NCBI RefSeq assembly: GCF_007988805.1
Contig: NZ_BJUV01000018.1
Span: 1 to 64,000, forward strand
Direction: 5' to 3'
DNA length: 64,000 nucleotides
Origin: Frigoribacterium faeni
GTDB taxonomy: Bacteria; Actinomycetota; Actinomycetes; Actinomycetales; Microbacteriaceae
The position numbers and the translations under genes were made by a program. Positions 7,946 through 16,178 of the stretch are shown in pieces; within the stretch, counting starts at the first letter, position 1; every line of letters starts with the position of its first letter. The notes under the pieces were generated by a model, which saw only the letters and a list, made by a program, of their open reading frames with translations, ran no database searches and was not told the DNA's origin.

Positions 7946-8953
7946 GTGAGCACCCCTCCCGCCAGGGCGATCGTCCTGCTGATCGCGACGCTCGCCCTGG
8001 CGGGAGCCCCTCTCCTCTCACCGCCGCAGGCGCATGCGTCCGCGCAGCCCCCGTCGGCGTCCCCTCCCCGCGCGGAGGGGCTCGGCGTGCGACTGCTGCC
8101 CGACCCCGACGAGGCCCGGACCGATCCTCGCGCCCGCCAGTACATCGTGCAGACGGTCGCCCCGGGAGCGACCCTGACGCGTCAGCTCGAGATCACGAAC
8201 ACGACCGGCGCGCCGCGAGAGGTCTCCCTCTACAGCGCGGGAGCCGACATCTCCGACGGCTCGTTCGACATCGGGCAGACGGAGCCGAACGCCCTGTCGA
8301 GCTGGATGCGGCTCAGCTCATCCCGTCTGACCATCCCGGACGGAGCCTCCGACGAGGTCACGATCCAGCTCGTCGTCCCCGACGACGCACCCGGAGGCGA
8401 GCAGTACGCCGTGGTCTGGGCCGAGATGCGCGCGCCCGCGTCCTCCGAGACGTCGGGCGTCAGCGTCGTGAACCGCGTCGGGATACGCAGCTACATCGAC
8501 GTCGACGGCGAGCCGGCGTCGCCCGCCGCGTTCGACATCGGGACGATCTCGTCGCACGCCACCGACGACGGCCTCTCGCTCACCGCGCGGGTCGCCAACG
8601 TGGGCGATGTCGCCGTCGACCTCAGCGGCGACGTCACCCTCTCCGACGGCCCCGGCAGCACGAGCGCCGGCCCCTTCCCGTCTTCCCAGCCGGTCTCGCT
8701 GGCGCCCGGCCAGGACTCCACCGTGACCTTCGCCCTGCCGGTCGACCTCGCGGCCGGACCTTGGACCGCGACCGTGACCCTGGCCAGCGGCGACGTGTCC
8801 CGATCGGCGACCACGACCCTGACGCTGGCGACCTCGCGACCCGCCGCCACGCAGACCTCCTGGACCACCCCGGTCATCGTGGCGATCGTGGTCCTGTCTC
8901 TGGCGGGCGTCACGACGGTCGTCGTCATCCGACGTCGCCGTCGCCTCGACTGA
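7946..8953 (+). CDS. DUF916-type WxL-interacting membrane protein
   Basis: 335 residues: signal peptide (residues 1-31), DUF916-like beta domain opening GLGVRLLPDPDEARTDPRAR (about residue 46), a second Ig-like domain (about 190-285), then one transmembrane helix (about 306-328) and an RRRRR cytoplasmic anchor. DUF916 proteins of Gram-positives (WxL-interacting proteins) bind peptidoglycan or present WxL proteins. The GTG start is one base after the upstream stop, so the two are coupled. Its last 29 bases overlap the end of the convergent membrane-protein gene. Confidence 0.85.
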   Translation: MSTPPARAIVLLIATLALAGAPLLSPPQAHASAQPPSASPPRAEGLGVRLLPDPDEARTDPRARQYIVQTVAPGATLTRQLEITNTTGAPREVSLYSAGADISDGSFDIGQTEPNALSSWMRLSSSRLTIPDGASDEVTIQLVVPDDAPGGEQYAVVWAEMRAPASSETSGVSVVNRVGIRSYIDVDGEPASPAAFDIGTISSHATDDGLSLTARVANVGDVAVDLSGDVTLSDGPGSTSAGPFPSSQPVSLAPGQDSTVTFALPVDLAAGPWTATVTLASGDVSRSATTTLTLATSRPAATQTSWTTPVIVAIVVLSLAGVTTVVVIRRRRRLD

Positions 8954-9176
8954 GCCTCCTCCGCGTCCGGACGACGGGGACCAGAGCCACGACGAGCAGC
9001 ACGACACCGGCCAGGGCGACGGCCAGCCCGACGAGGAGGAGGAAGCCCGCTCCCATGTTGGCTCCTCCGTCGGGGTCGGAGAGGAAGTACGCCAGGAGCC
9101 CGCCACCGCTCAGGACCCCGGACACGGCGAGGACGATCGCAGCAGCGAGGAAGGAGCCACGGCTCGAGTCGTTCAT
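8925..9176 (-). CDS. Small two-TM membrane protein
   Basis: 83 residues, starting MNDSSRGSFLAAAIVLAVSG. There are two hydrophobic segments (about 8-30 and 40-64) and a basic, Arg-rich tail. No family was recognised. It is transcribed away from the membrane-protein/winged-helix pair that starts at 9234, and the two TTTCC-N5-GGAAA sites lie between them, so it probably shares that control. Its 3' end overlaps the DUF916 gene on the other strand by 29 bases. Confidence 0.65.
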   Translation of the reverse strand: MNDSSRGSFLAAAIVLAVSGVLSGGGLLAYFLSDPDGGANMGAGFLLLVGLAVALAGVVLLVVALVPVVRTRRRLSRGDGDVG

Positions 9177-9196
9177 GTCGACATCCTGCCCTGCTC

Positions 9197-9240
9197 TTGA
9201 CTTTCCAATTTGGCAACACTTAGAGTTTCCGATATGGAAA
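9197..9240 (+). promoter_or_regulatory. Promoter with two TTTCC-N5-GGAAA operators
   Basis: The -35 TTGACT (9197-9202) and -10 TAGAGT (9221-9226) are separated by 18 bp; the ATG follows after 7 bases, so the mRNA is probably leaderless. Two copies of a palindrome, TTTCCAATTTGGCAA (9202-9216) and TTTCCGATATGGAAA (9226-9240), are spaced 24 bp apart. One covers the -35/spacer and the other the transcription start. The likely ligand is the winged-helix regulator encoded at 9719 (inference). Confidence 0.7.
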
Positions 9241-9722
9241 GTCATTCGAACGACCACTCGTCGCAGCCCGTCGACCCGATCGCAGCCTTCCAGCTCGCGA
9301 ACGACGCGCAGGCCCGCATGGCCGCCCGCGTCCGCTCGCCCTGGTGGGTGCACGCGCTCCGTGGCGCCCTCGTGGCCGCCGTCGTCTTCGGCCTCGGCGC
9401 CCCCGACAGCACGGCCTGGATGCTGCTCGGAGTCGTGGGGCTGATCGCCCTCTCCCGCCGCCGCGTCCGCGACACCGGCGTCGCCCACGCGAACCCCGAT
9501 CGCTGGAGGTTCCTCGCCCTGGGCGCCCCCTGGACCATCATCGCGTTCGGCGTCATCGTCGCCGCCATGGTGTTCGTCGTCGCAGTCAGAGACGAGCCAC
9601 TCTGGCAGGTCGCCGTGGCCGCCGGTACGGCCGGCGCCGTCACCCTCGTGCTCGGACCGGTCGCCGACGCGGCGGCGCGGCGCCGCATGGCCGGGGACCT
9701 CTCCGCCGGCGCGGGTCGGTGA
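9234..9722 (+). CDS. Four-TM membrane protein paired with a winged-helix regulator
   Basis: 162 residues. Hydrophobic segments are at about 42-55, 60-75, 95-115 and 122-142, with Arg-rich turns (SRRRVRD, AARRRM). Such proteins are often encoded immediately before a small winged-helix regulator in actinobacteria; no biochemical role is known to me. ATG 9234 is preferred over the TTG at 9210 because it lies 7 bases after a good -10. Its stop overlaps the regulator's GTG (GTGA). Confidence 0.7.
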   Translation: MESHSNDHSSQPVDPIAAFQLANDAQARMAARVRSPWWVHALRGALVAAVVFGLGAPDSTAWMLLGVVGLIALSRRRVRDTGVAHANPDRWRFLALGAPWTIIAFGVIVAAMVFVVAVRDEPLWQVAVAAGTAGAVTLVLGPVADAAARRRMAGDLSAGAGR

Positions 9723-10012
9723 CCGCGCCCGAGCCGCTCTTCGACGCCGTCGTCCACGCACCTCAGCGGCTGCAGATCTGCGCGATGCTCGCCCGTGGCG
9801 GAGAGGTCGAGTTCGGGACGCTGCGCGAGGGGCTCGCCGTCTCGGACGCGACCCTGAGCAAGCACCTCCGCACCCTCACCGAGGCCGGCTACGTCGACCT
9901 CCGCCGTGTGCAGCGAGCCCGCGGCCAGGCCCGGACGTGGGTCGCGCTGACCCCGGCGGGCACGACGGCGCTCCGCGGCCACTTCGCCTTCCTGCAGAGC
10001 CTCGCGCCGTAG
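9719..10012 (+). CDS. Small winged-helix (MarR/ArsR-like) transcriptional regulator
   Basis: 97 residues, essentially one DNA-binding domain: FDAVVHAPQRLQICAML, recognition helix region VSDATLSKHLRTLTEAGYVD (about 42-61) and a wing with RGQARTWVALTPAG. This is the compact winged-helix family that pairs with small membrane proteins. The GTG start overlaps the preceding stop by four bases. The double operator at 9202-9240 in front of the operon fits autorepression by a dimer, which is inference. Confidence 0.85.
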   Translation: MTAPEPLFDAVVHAPQRLQICAMLARGGEVEFGTLREGLAVSDATLSKHLRTLTEAGYVDLRRVQRARGQARTWVALTPAGTTALRGHFAFLQSLAP

Positions 10013-10125
10013 ACCCCCGGCCGCTTCGCATCAGCGCTTCCCGGGCATCACGCACCACTGACGCACCTCGTCCGACCAGCTCAGGGGTGCGGAGGCCGGT
10101 CGCCGGACGGGATGCCCACCCCGCC

Positions 10126-11127
10126 TCAGGCGTGGAAGGCGCGAGCGCCGGCGAGGAGGCGCTCGAACGCCGACTCGGCGGCGGGATCGATCTCGCGGCG
10201 CGAGGCGTCGGCGTCGAACCACTCGACGATCTCCCGGGCGCCCGTGGCCCACGAGGTCGCCGCGTGCCAGCCGGGGACGAACGCCTTGACCTTCGAGTTG
10301 TCGAACACGACCGAGTGCGCCTTGTCGCCGAGGATCCCCGGGCCCCACTCCGGCTCGACGACGGCGACGCTCTCGCTCGCCACGTGCACCAGCTTCGGAT
10401 CGCCCACCCCCGCCGCGGCGGCCAGGGTCGTGTAGATCTGGTTCCAGGGCAGCGCCTCGTCGGAGGTGATGTGGAAGACGTCGCCGACGGCGGCCGGGAG
10501 ACCGAGGAGCCCGACGAACGCGCGGGCGAAGTCGGCGTGGTGCGTCAGAGTCCACAACGACGTGCCGTCGCCGGGGACGACGACCTCGACGCCTCGTCGC
10601 ATCCGATCGATGGCGGTCCAGCCTCCGGTGACCGGGATCGAGGTGCGGTCGTAGGTGTGCGAAGGGCGGATGATCGTGACCGGGAAACCGTGCTCGCGAT
10701 AGGCGCCGACGAGGAGGTCCTCGCAGGCAATCTTGTCGCGGGAGTACTGCCAGTACGGGTTGCGCAGCGGCGACGACTCGCGGATCGGCAACGCCGCGAC
10801 CGGCTTCTGGTAGGCCGACGCCGAGCTGATGAAGACGTACTGCCCGACCCGACCGGTGAAGAGGTCGACGTCGGCCTGGACCTGGTCGGGGGTGAAGGCG
10901 ACGAAGTCGACGACGACGTCGAAGCACCGGTCGCCGATGGCCCGGCGGATCGATGCGGGATCGGACACGTCGCCGGTCAGCACCTCGACCCCGGCGGGTG
11001 CGGGCCGGATCGAGGACGACCCTCGATTGATGATGGTGAGGTCGTGGCCGAGCTCTCGAACCCGGACGGCGGCCGCCGAGCTGATGATTCCGGTGCCGCC
11101 GATGAACAGGACCGTCAACGCTGACAT
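10126..11127 (-). CDS. NAD-dependent epimerase/dehydratase-like extended SDR
   Basis: 333 residues. The Rossmann motif LFIGGTGIISSA begins at residue 5 and the SDR catalytic Tyr-x3-Lys is YSRDK (about 142-146), following FISSASAY, which holds the catalytic Ser. The shape resembles the CSP41/isoflavone-reductase-like branch of extended SDRs. The substrate is not deducible. The start is the ATG at 11127, after an AGAAGA ribosome site; the longer upstream frame is low-complexity. It is encoded on its own, 85 bases downstream of the MFS exporter gene. Confidence 0.8.
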   Translation of the reverse strand: MSALTVLFIGGTGIISSAAAVRVRELGHDLTIINRGSSSIRPAPAGVEVLTGDVSDPASIRRAIGDRCFDVVVDFVAFTPDQVQADVDLFTGRVGQYVFISSASAYQKPVAALPIRESSPLRNPYWQYSRDKIACEDLLVGAYREHGFPVTIIRPSHTYDRTSIPVTGGWTAIDRMRRGVEVVVPGDGTSLWTLTHHADFARAFVGLLGLPAAVGDVFHITSDEALPWNQIYTTLAAAAGVGDPKLVHVASESVAVVEPEWGPGILGDKAHSVVFDNSKVKAFVPGWHAATSWATGAREIVEWFDADASRREIDPAAESAFERLLAGARAFHA

Positions 11128-11212
11128 GGATGCGTCTTCTTTCTTCGGGGAGGGGGACCGCCCCAGTCTGCTCGCTCGGTCGTCGGAGGGAGTCAGGGGC
11201 CCGCCGACCGGG

Positions 11213-12499
11213 TCACCGCGCGGCCTCGCCGTCGTCATGGACGGCGAGGCCGCGCGGGTCGCCCACCTGCCGCAGGGGTGACGCGACGACCCAGACGACG
11301 GTGAGGAGGGTGCCGGCGCAGCCCAGAGCGATGCCCGTGCGGGTCCCGAGGGCCTCGCCGACGACGCCCCCGACCGCGGCGCCGATGGCGATGACGCCGT
11401 AGGAGAGCCACCGCATGGTGGCGTTGACCCGTCCGAGCAGACGGTCGGGGGTCCTGAGCTGACGGAGCGTCAGTGCGACGACGCTCGACAGGGACGTCCC
11501 CGCGCCGTTGATCGCGAAGACGACGACGAGGACCGCGATGACGACGGGCGCCGTCCACGACGCCTCCACGAACGGGAGTGCGGCGAGGGCGACGCACTCG
11601 GCCGCCGCGCAGGCGACCAGGACCGGCCCGGCGCCGAACCGACGCACGCTCGTCGGAGCGGCCGCGGCGCCGAGCACCGCCCCGACCGCACCGAGGCTGA
11701 AGACGAGCCCGAGGTGGCCCGCCGTGAGCCCGAGCTCACGGACGGCATGGACCGTGAAGAGCACCATGACCCACTGCGCGAAGAGGTTGTAGATGCCGGC
11801 GAAGCCGACCAGGGAGACCAGGTAGCGGTCACGGCCGACGAACCGCAGCCCGTCCGCGAGGTCTCGCAGAACGCTCCTGCCCGTGGGGACGGGCTGTCGC
11901 TCCGGAGTCGAGATGCGGAGGAGCGCCACGGCCGACACGACGTAGGTCGCGGCGTGGGCGAGGAGGGCCCACGGGGCGGACAGGGCCTGGATGAGCAACC
12001 CGGCGAGGCCGGGACCGCCGATCTCCGCCGCGGATGCCGTCGCCTGCAACCGACCGTTGGCGCGCTCGAGGTGCTCGCGGCCGGCCACCGTGGGCAGGAA
12101 CGACTGGTAGCCGACCTCGAACAGGACGGTGAACGCCCCGAGCAGTCCCACGAGGACGACGAGCGCGGGCAGGGTCAGCAGGCCGGAGAACGCCAGCGCC
12201 ACCACGACGAGGGTCAGGACCGCCCGGGCGATGTCGGACGAGACGAGCAGGGGGCGTCGCCGGCGCCTGTCGACCAGCACGCCGAGGGGCAGGGCGAGCA
12301 GCAGGAAGGGCAGCCACCGGACCGCACCGAGCAGCCCGACCTCTCCGGCCGAGGCGTGCAGCACGAGGACGGCGAGGAGGGGCACCGCGAGCTCGCTGAT
12401 CTGACCACCGACCGACGAGGCCCCCTGGGCGATCCAGAACCGCGCGAAGTCCGGCCCCAGCCGCTCCGACTGCTGACTAATGGTCTTCATAGTCTTCAC
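11213..12499 (-). CDS. MFS exporter
   Basis: 428 residues, 12 predicted membrane helices. The family signature LGVLVDRRRRRPLLVSSDIA lies between helices 2 and 3, as in actinobacterial drug-efflux MFS proteins resembling macrolide exporters. Two starts are possible: GTG 12499 or ATG 12490 (MKTISQQ). It is divergent from an ABATE-CGNR regulator across a 63-bp intergenic region filled by CTAATG/CATTAG half-sites, one of which (12477-12482) lies inside this gene just after the start. Regulation by that protein is likely. The export substrate is unknown. Confidence 0.87.
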   Translation of the reverse strand: MKTMKTISQQSERLGPDFARFWIAQGASSVGGQISELAVPLLAVLVLHASAGEVGLLGAVRWLPFLLLALPLGVLVDRRRRRPLLVSSDIARAVLTLVVVALAFSGLLTLPALVVLVGLLGAFTVLFEVGYQSFLPTVAGREHLERANGRLQATASAAEIGGPGLAGLLIQALSAPWALLAHAATYVVSAVALLRISTPERQPVPTGRSVLRDLADGLRFVGRDRYLVSLVGFAGIYNLFAQWVMVLFTVHAVRELGLTAGHLGLVFSLGAVGAVLGAAAAPTSVRRFGAGPVLVACAAAECVALAALPFVEASWTAPVVIAVLVVVFAINGAGTSLSSVVALTLRQLRTPDRLLGRVNATMRWLSYGVIAIGAAVGGVVGEALGTRTGIALGCAGTLLTVVWVVASPLRQVGDPRGLAVHDDGEAAR

Positions 12500-12553
12500 G
12501 CATTAGACAGTGGCATGACGTCGCTAATGGCGCAAGTGGCCATCACACATTAG
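12477..12553. promoter_or_regulatory. Operator array of four alternating CTAATG/CATTAG half-sites
   Basis: CTAATG at 12477 and 12524 alternates with CATTAG at 12501 and 12548; start-to-start distances are 24, 23 and 24 bp. The last half-site overlaps the -10 TAGAAT (12551-12556) of the CGNR gene, which begins 6 bases later at ATG 12563 (leaderless). The first half-site lies just inside the exporter gene. The spacing of just over two helical turns suggests one protein bound cooperatively along one face. Confidence 0.75.
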
Positions 12554-12562
12554 AATGATGCG

Positions 12563-13156
12563 ATGACCGCCCCGAGTGCACGACCGCCCTATCCCGAAGT
12601 GGGCGGCCACCCGGCCTTCGACCTCGTCGACACGGTGCACTGGCGTCTGGACGAGAGTCGCGCGATCGACACGCTCACCTCGTTCGAGGACGTCGCGACG
12701 TGGTGCAGGCAGCTCGACATCCTGGGTGGCGACTCCGCGGGCCTCGACCGGCTGACGATGGACGCCCCCGATGCGGCCGCGGACGAACTCGAGGCCGTCG
12801 TCGCGCTGCGCGAAGCGATCTACCGGGCCGTCTTCGAGTCCTCGGCGACGGCGGTCGACCTGATCGCCCGCGAGCACGTCGCAGCCCTCGGCCGATCGAC
12901 GCTGCACCGGGACCCCGACGCGCCGACGTGGTCCTGGCAGGTCCCCACCGACCTCACGGGGCCGCGGGCCGCCATCGCCCTCGCCGCGCACGACCTCCTC
13001 ACGTCGGATCTCACCTCCGCCCGCCAGTGCGGAGATGACGCCTGCGGCTGGGTGTACCTGGACACGTCTCCACGCCACAACCGGGTCTGGTGCACCGCAG
13101 CCGGCTGCGGTAACCGCAACCGGGTCGCGCGCCACCAGGCCAGGAAGAGGAGCTGA
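12563..13156 (+). CDS. ABATE-domain CGNR zinc-finger regulator
   Basis: 197 residues. The ABATE domain (about 14-140) opens with GGHPAFDLVDTVHWR, and the C-terminal CGNR zinc finger has Cys pairs in CGDDAC and CTAAGC followed by GNRNRVARH. These proteins are predicted stress or antibiotic-responsive transcription regulators in actinobacteria. The position opposite an MFS exporter and an operator array that overlaps its own -10 supports local repression or activation with autoregulation (inference). The leaderless ATG is six bases after TAGAAT. Confidence 0.88.
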   Translation: MTAPSARPPYPEVGGHPAFDLVDTVHWRLDESRAIDTLTSFEDVATWCRQLDILGGDSAGLDRLTMDAPDAAADELEAVVALREAIYRAVFESSATAVDLIAREHVAALGRSTLHRDPDAPTWSWQVPTDLTGPRAAIALAAHDLLTSDLTSARQCGDDACGWVYLDTSPRHNRVWCTAAGCGNRNRVARHQARKRS

Positions 13157-13228
13157 GGGGCGCCCGACGACAGGGTCGCTCTCGCGGGCCGACCGGCACC
13201 CTCGGATGACGGAAGCCGCACCTCCGTC

Positions 13229-13247
13229 ACGGCGTTCGCGACGCCGT
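13229..13247 (+). terminator. Hairpin downstream of the CGNR gene
   Basis: Perfect 7-bp stem ACGGCGT-TCGCG-ACGCCGT, 72 bases after the stop and before the LysE gene. It is a plausible but modest terminator. Confidence 0.4.
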
Positions 13248-13332
13248 GCGTCATGAGATCGAGCGTGCGCCAGACTGGTGCCACGACGGGTGCCGACGAC
13301 GCCACCTCCGCCCGCTCGAGAAAGAACCCGGC

Positions 13333-13980
13333 ATGATCTCGCTGACCGCCGCCTCCGCCATGGCCCTCGTCGCCCTGGGCATGGTGCTCACCCCCGGCCC
13401 GAACATGATGTACCTCGTCTCGCGCAGCATCAGCCAGGGGCGTCGCGCTGGACTCGTCTCTCTCGCCGGCACGGCCGTGGGGTTCGTCGTCTACATGACC
13501 ATGGCCAACGTCGGCCTCGCCGCGGTGTTCCTCGTGGTGCCGTGGCTCTACACGGCGCTGAAGGTCGCCGGCGCGGCCTATCTGCTCTGGCTGGCCTACA
13601 AGACCCTCCGACCGGGAGGCGCCTCCGTCTTCGACACCCGCGACCTGCCCCGCGACTCCGCCGCGAAACTGTTCCGCATGGGACTCGTGACCAACCTGCT
13701 CAACCCGAAGGCGGCGATCATGTACCTCGCCCTCATCCCCCAGTTCGTCGACCGGGGGGCCGGCGGCGTCGTCGCGCAGGGCTTCCAGCTCGGCGCCGTG
13801 CAGATCGTCGTGAGCCTCGCCGTCAACGCCGGCATCATCGTGGCCGCCGGGTCCATCGCGGTCTTCCTCCGCCGCAGGCCCACCTGGATGCGCTGGCAGC
13901 GATGGGCCACCGGCACCCTCCTCGGCGCCGTGGGCGTCAAGCTCGCCCTCGACGCTCCCGCCCCGGCCACGGCCGGATAG
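13333..13980 (+). CDS. LysE/RhtB-family amino-acid exporter
   Basis: 215 residues with six predicted membrane helices. The family signature is at the N terminus, GMVLTPGPNMMYLVSRSISQGRRAG (residues 15-39), followed by GAAYLLWLAYKTLR (about 76-89) and NLLNPKAAIMYLALIPQF (about 118-135). Members export amino acids or related metabolites by proton antiport. GAGAAAG lies upstream of the ATG. The last 44 bases overlap the end of the convergent ligase gene. The substrate is unknown. Confidence 0.88.
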   Translation: MISLTAASAMALVALGMVLTPGPNMMYLVSRSISQGRRAGLVSLAGTAVGFVVYMTMANVGLAAVFLVVPWLYTALKVAGAAYLLWLAYKTLRPGGASVFDTRDLPRDSAAKLFRMGLVTNLLNPKAAIMYLALIPQFVDRGAGGVVAQGFQLGAVQIVVSLAVNAGIIVAAGSIAVFLRRRPTWMRWQRWATGTLLGAVGVKLALDAPAPATAG

Positions 13981-15040
13981 CCCGCGGCCGGGCACGGCCC
14001 CGCACCGAGGGCATCGCGAGCGCCGAATCCACGAGGCTCGTGACGAGCTCGACGTAGCCGAGTCCATGGGCAGCAGCCATCAGGGGCACCTGCGACCGCT
14101 CCGTGAAGCCCGGCGAGGTGTTGACCTCGTTCAGCACGATGCCGGTCGCGGTCACGAAGAAGTCGAAGCGGGCGATCCCGTCGCAGCCCATGACCTCCCA
14201 GAGCGCACGGGCGGCCCCGTCCACTGCGTCGTGCTCCTCCTCGTCGATGCGGGCCGGCAGGGTGAACGCCGCGCTCCCGTCGTACTTGCTGACCCTGTCG
14301 AACACGGCGCCGGGTGCCAGCCCGATCTCGAGCGTGGAACCCGCACGGAGAGCGCCCGACGCCTCTCGCCACAGGGCGATGTCCACCTCCCGTCCGACGA
14401 CGAACGACTCGATGAGCACGAGCTCGCCCTCCGTCCGGGCCAGCGTCACGGCGTCGGGCAGCTGGCCGAGGTCGGTGACACGGGATACGCCGTTGCTCGA
14501 ACCACCCGCCGTGGGTTTGACGACGAGAGGTGGCAGCAGGCCGGCGCCGACCGCCTTGGCCGCGAGATCGTCGAGGCGGTCGCGGGAGGTGACGAGGATC
14601 GCCGGCGCGGTGGCCACCCCCACCGCCTCCGCGATGAGCTTCGTGACCCATTTGTCGGCGGCGAGGGCGCCGGCGCGGACCGGCGACCCGACGAAGGGCA
14701 CGCCCATCAAGGTGAGCAGGCCCGCGACGCTCCCGTCCTCGCCGTGCTCTCCGTGCAGCACGGGGAACGCGACGTCACTCCCCTGGAGGACCTGCACGGC
14801 CGCGGCGGGTGACACCGGTCCCGACCCTTCGAGGTGCCAGCGGCCCTCACGGTCGACGATGAGCAGCACGACATCCGCGCCGTAGCCGCGCAGAGCGCCG
14901 GCGACGGACGCGGCAGATGCACGGGAGACGTCGTGCTCGGAGTTCGCCCCGCCCCCGATGACGGCCACGCGCGGGGCGGCGCCGCGCCTCGTCGTCTCGG
15001 GGTCGGGGAGCGCGAGGGGTCTGGTGTCACAGTCGGTCAT
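13937..15040 (-). CDS. ddl: D-alanine-D-alanine (or D-Ala-D-X) ligase, van-like locus
   Basis: 367 residues, cytoplasmic ATP-grasp ligase. The N-terminal catalytic Glu is in GGGANSEHDVSRASAASV (about 28-45), the ATP loop is LVVKPTAGGSSNGVSRV, and NEVNTSPGFT binds ATP and Mg near the C terminus. The omega-loop equivalent, VFDRVSKYDG, keeps the Lys-Tyr pair of D-Ala-D-Ala and D-Ala-D-Ser ligases and lacks the His of VanA-type D-lactate ligases. It overlaps the upstream racemase gene by 14 bases. Being in an operon with a racemase and a VanY-like enzyme under a VanRS-like pair suggests a D-Ala-D-Ser type or regulated second ligase. The basic C-terminal tail (RGRARPRAIRPW) is unusual. Confidence 0.85.
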   Translation of the reverse strand: MTDCDTRPLALPDPETTRRGAAPRVAVIGGGANSEHDVSRASAASVAGALRGYGADVVLLIVDREGRWHLEGSGPVSPAAAVQVLQGSDVAFPVLHGEHGEDGSVAGLLTLMGVPFVGSPVRAGALAADKWVTKLIAEAVGVATAPAILVTSRDRLDDLAAKAVGAGLLPPLVVKPTAGGSSNGVSRVTDLGQLPDAVTLARTEGELVLIESFVVGREVDIALWREASGALRAGSTLEIGLAPGAVFDRVSKYDGSAAFTLPARIDEEEHDAVDGAARALWEVMGCDGIARFDFFVTATGIVLNEVNTSPGFTERSQVPLMAAAHGLGYVELVTSLVDSALAMPSVRGRARPRAIRPWPGRERRGRA

Positions 15041-16178
15041 GTCTCGTCTCCTGGTGATGGGTCTCGGCTGCGGGGGCTGTCGTGCGGTGCACCCGGGCGA
15101 CGCGGCTGCCGATGCGGGTGACGATCTCGTGCGGGATGGTGTCCGCCCACCGCGCCCAGTCGGCGACGGTCGGCTCTCCGCCGTCTCCCGGGCCGAAGAG
15201 CGTGACGCTCTCGCCGGGCCGGATGCGGTCGTCGCCGGTGTCCACGACGACCATGTCCATCGAGATTCGACCGACGATCGGCCGTCGCCGCCCGCGGACG
15301 AGGACCTCCGCCCGGTGCGACGCCGTCCTGGGCAGTCCGTCTCCGTAACCCACCGGCAGCAGGGCGAGGGCGGTGCGCCGTGGCACGACATGGTCCAGGC
15401 CGTAGCCGACGCCGGTGCCTGCTGCGACCACGCGGGAGGACACGACACGCGACGTCAGGGTCAGGGCCGGGCGCAGCGCGTCGGAGGTGCCGGAGGGGTC
15501 GATCCCGAAGAGCCCCGCGCCGACGCGGTGGAGGTCGTATCCCGTTCCCGTGCCGGTCACCGTCGCGGCGGTGGCTGCGAGATGGGCGACGGCGGGGACG
15601 ATCCCGCGCCGGCGGGCGGTCCGTAGCGCGGCGTCGAAGACGCCGCGCTCCCGGGCGTTCTGATCGTCGTCGGGCCGATCCGCGCACGACAGGTGGCCCA
15701 TGACGCCCACGATCCGCAGCAGATCCGTCGCTCGGAGCTCCCGGGCCAGGTCGCAGAGGGCGCGCCACTCCTCGGGTGGACAGCCGTCCCGGGCCATGCC
15801 CACGTCGACGTGCAGGTGGACGCGGGCGGGCCGACCGACATCGCGTCCCGCACGAGCGATCGCGTGGAGCATCTCGGGCCCCGGGACCGCCAGGTCGACG
15901 CCGGCGACGATCGCGGCCGCGATGTCGGAGTCGACCACGTTGAGCCAGCTGAGGACGGGTACGCGCACGCCGGCGCGGCGCAGGGCCAGCGCCTCCTCGA
16001 TGGACGTGACTCCGATCGACCGTGCGCCGCTCTGGAGGACCGAGTCGGCGATCGACCCGTGTCCGAACGCATCGGCCTTGAGCACGGCCATCAGTCGCCT
16101 GCCCGTCAGCGCCGCGAAGTGCCGGGTGTTCGCCCTCACGGCGTCGTCGTGGACGAGGAGCGTCGAGGTGGCGGTCAC
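15027..16178 (-). CDS. Alanine/serine racemase (PLP, VanT-like soluble)
   Basis: 383 residues. The PLP-lysine is in MAVLKADAFGHGS (about 29-41), the catalytic Tyr is in GVGYGLDHV (about 260), and GRISMDMVVVD and LFGPG are typical Alr/VanT C-terminal motifs. It lacks the membrane acyltransferase domain of enterococcal VanT. It converts L- to D-alanine or, in a VanC/E/G-type context, L- to D-serine; the sequence alone does not decide. GTG overlaps the stop of the VanY-like gene (GTGA) and the 3' end overlaps the ligase, so the three are one translationally coupled operon. Confidence 0.85.
   Translation of the reverse strand: MTATSTLLVHDDAVRANTRHFAALTGRRLMAVLKADAFGHGSIADSVLQSGARSIGVTSIEEALALRRAGVRVPVLSWLNVVDSDIAAAIVAGVDLAVPGPEMLHAIARAGRDVGRPARVHLHVDVGMARDGCPPEEWRALCDLARELRATDLLRIVGVMGHLSCADRPDDDQNARERGVFDAALRTARRRGIVPAVAHLAATAATVTGTGTGYDLHRVGAGLFGIDPSGTSDALRPALTLTSRVVSSRVVAAGTGVGYGLDHVVPRRTALALLPVGYGDGLPRTASHRAEVLVRGRRRPIVGRISMDMVVVDTGDDRIRPGESVTLFGPGDGGEPTVADWARWADTIPHEIVTRIGSRVARVHRTTAPAAETHHQETRHDRL

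Noticed and set aside
9210-9233. TTG 9210 as the start of the membrane-protein gene.
   Set aside because: It lies upstream of the -10 box, within the promoter spacer.
13937-15040. VanA/VanB-type D-alanine-D-lactate ligase.
   Set aside because: The Lys-Tyr omega-loop pair of D-Ala-D-Ala/D-Ser ligases is retained, and vanH and vanX are absent.
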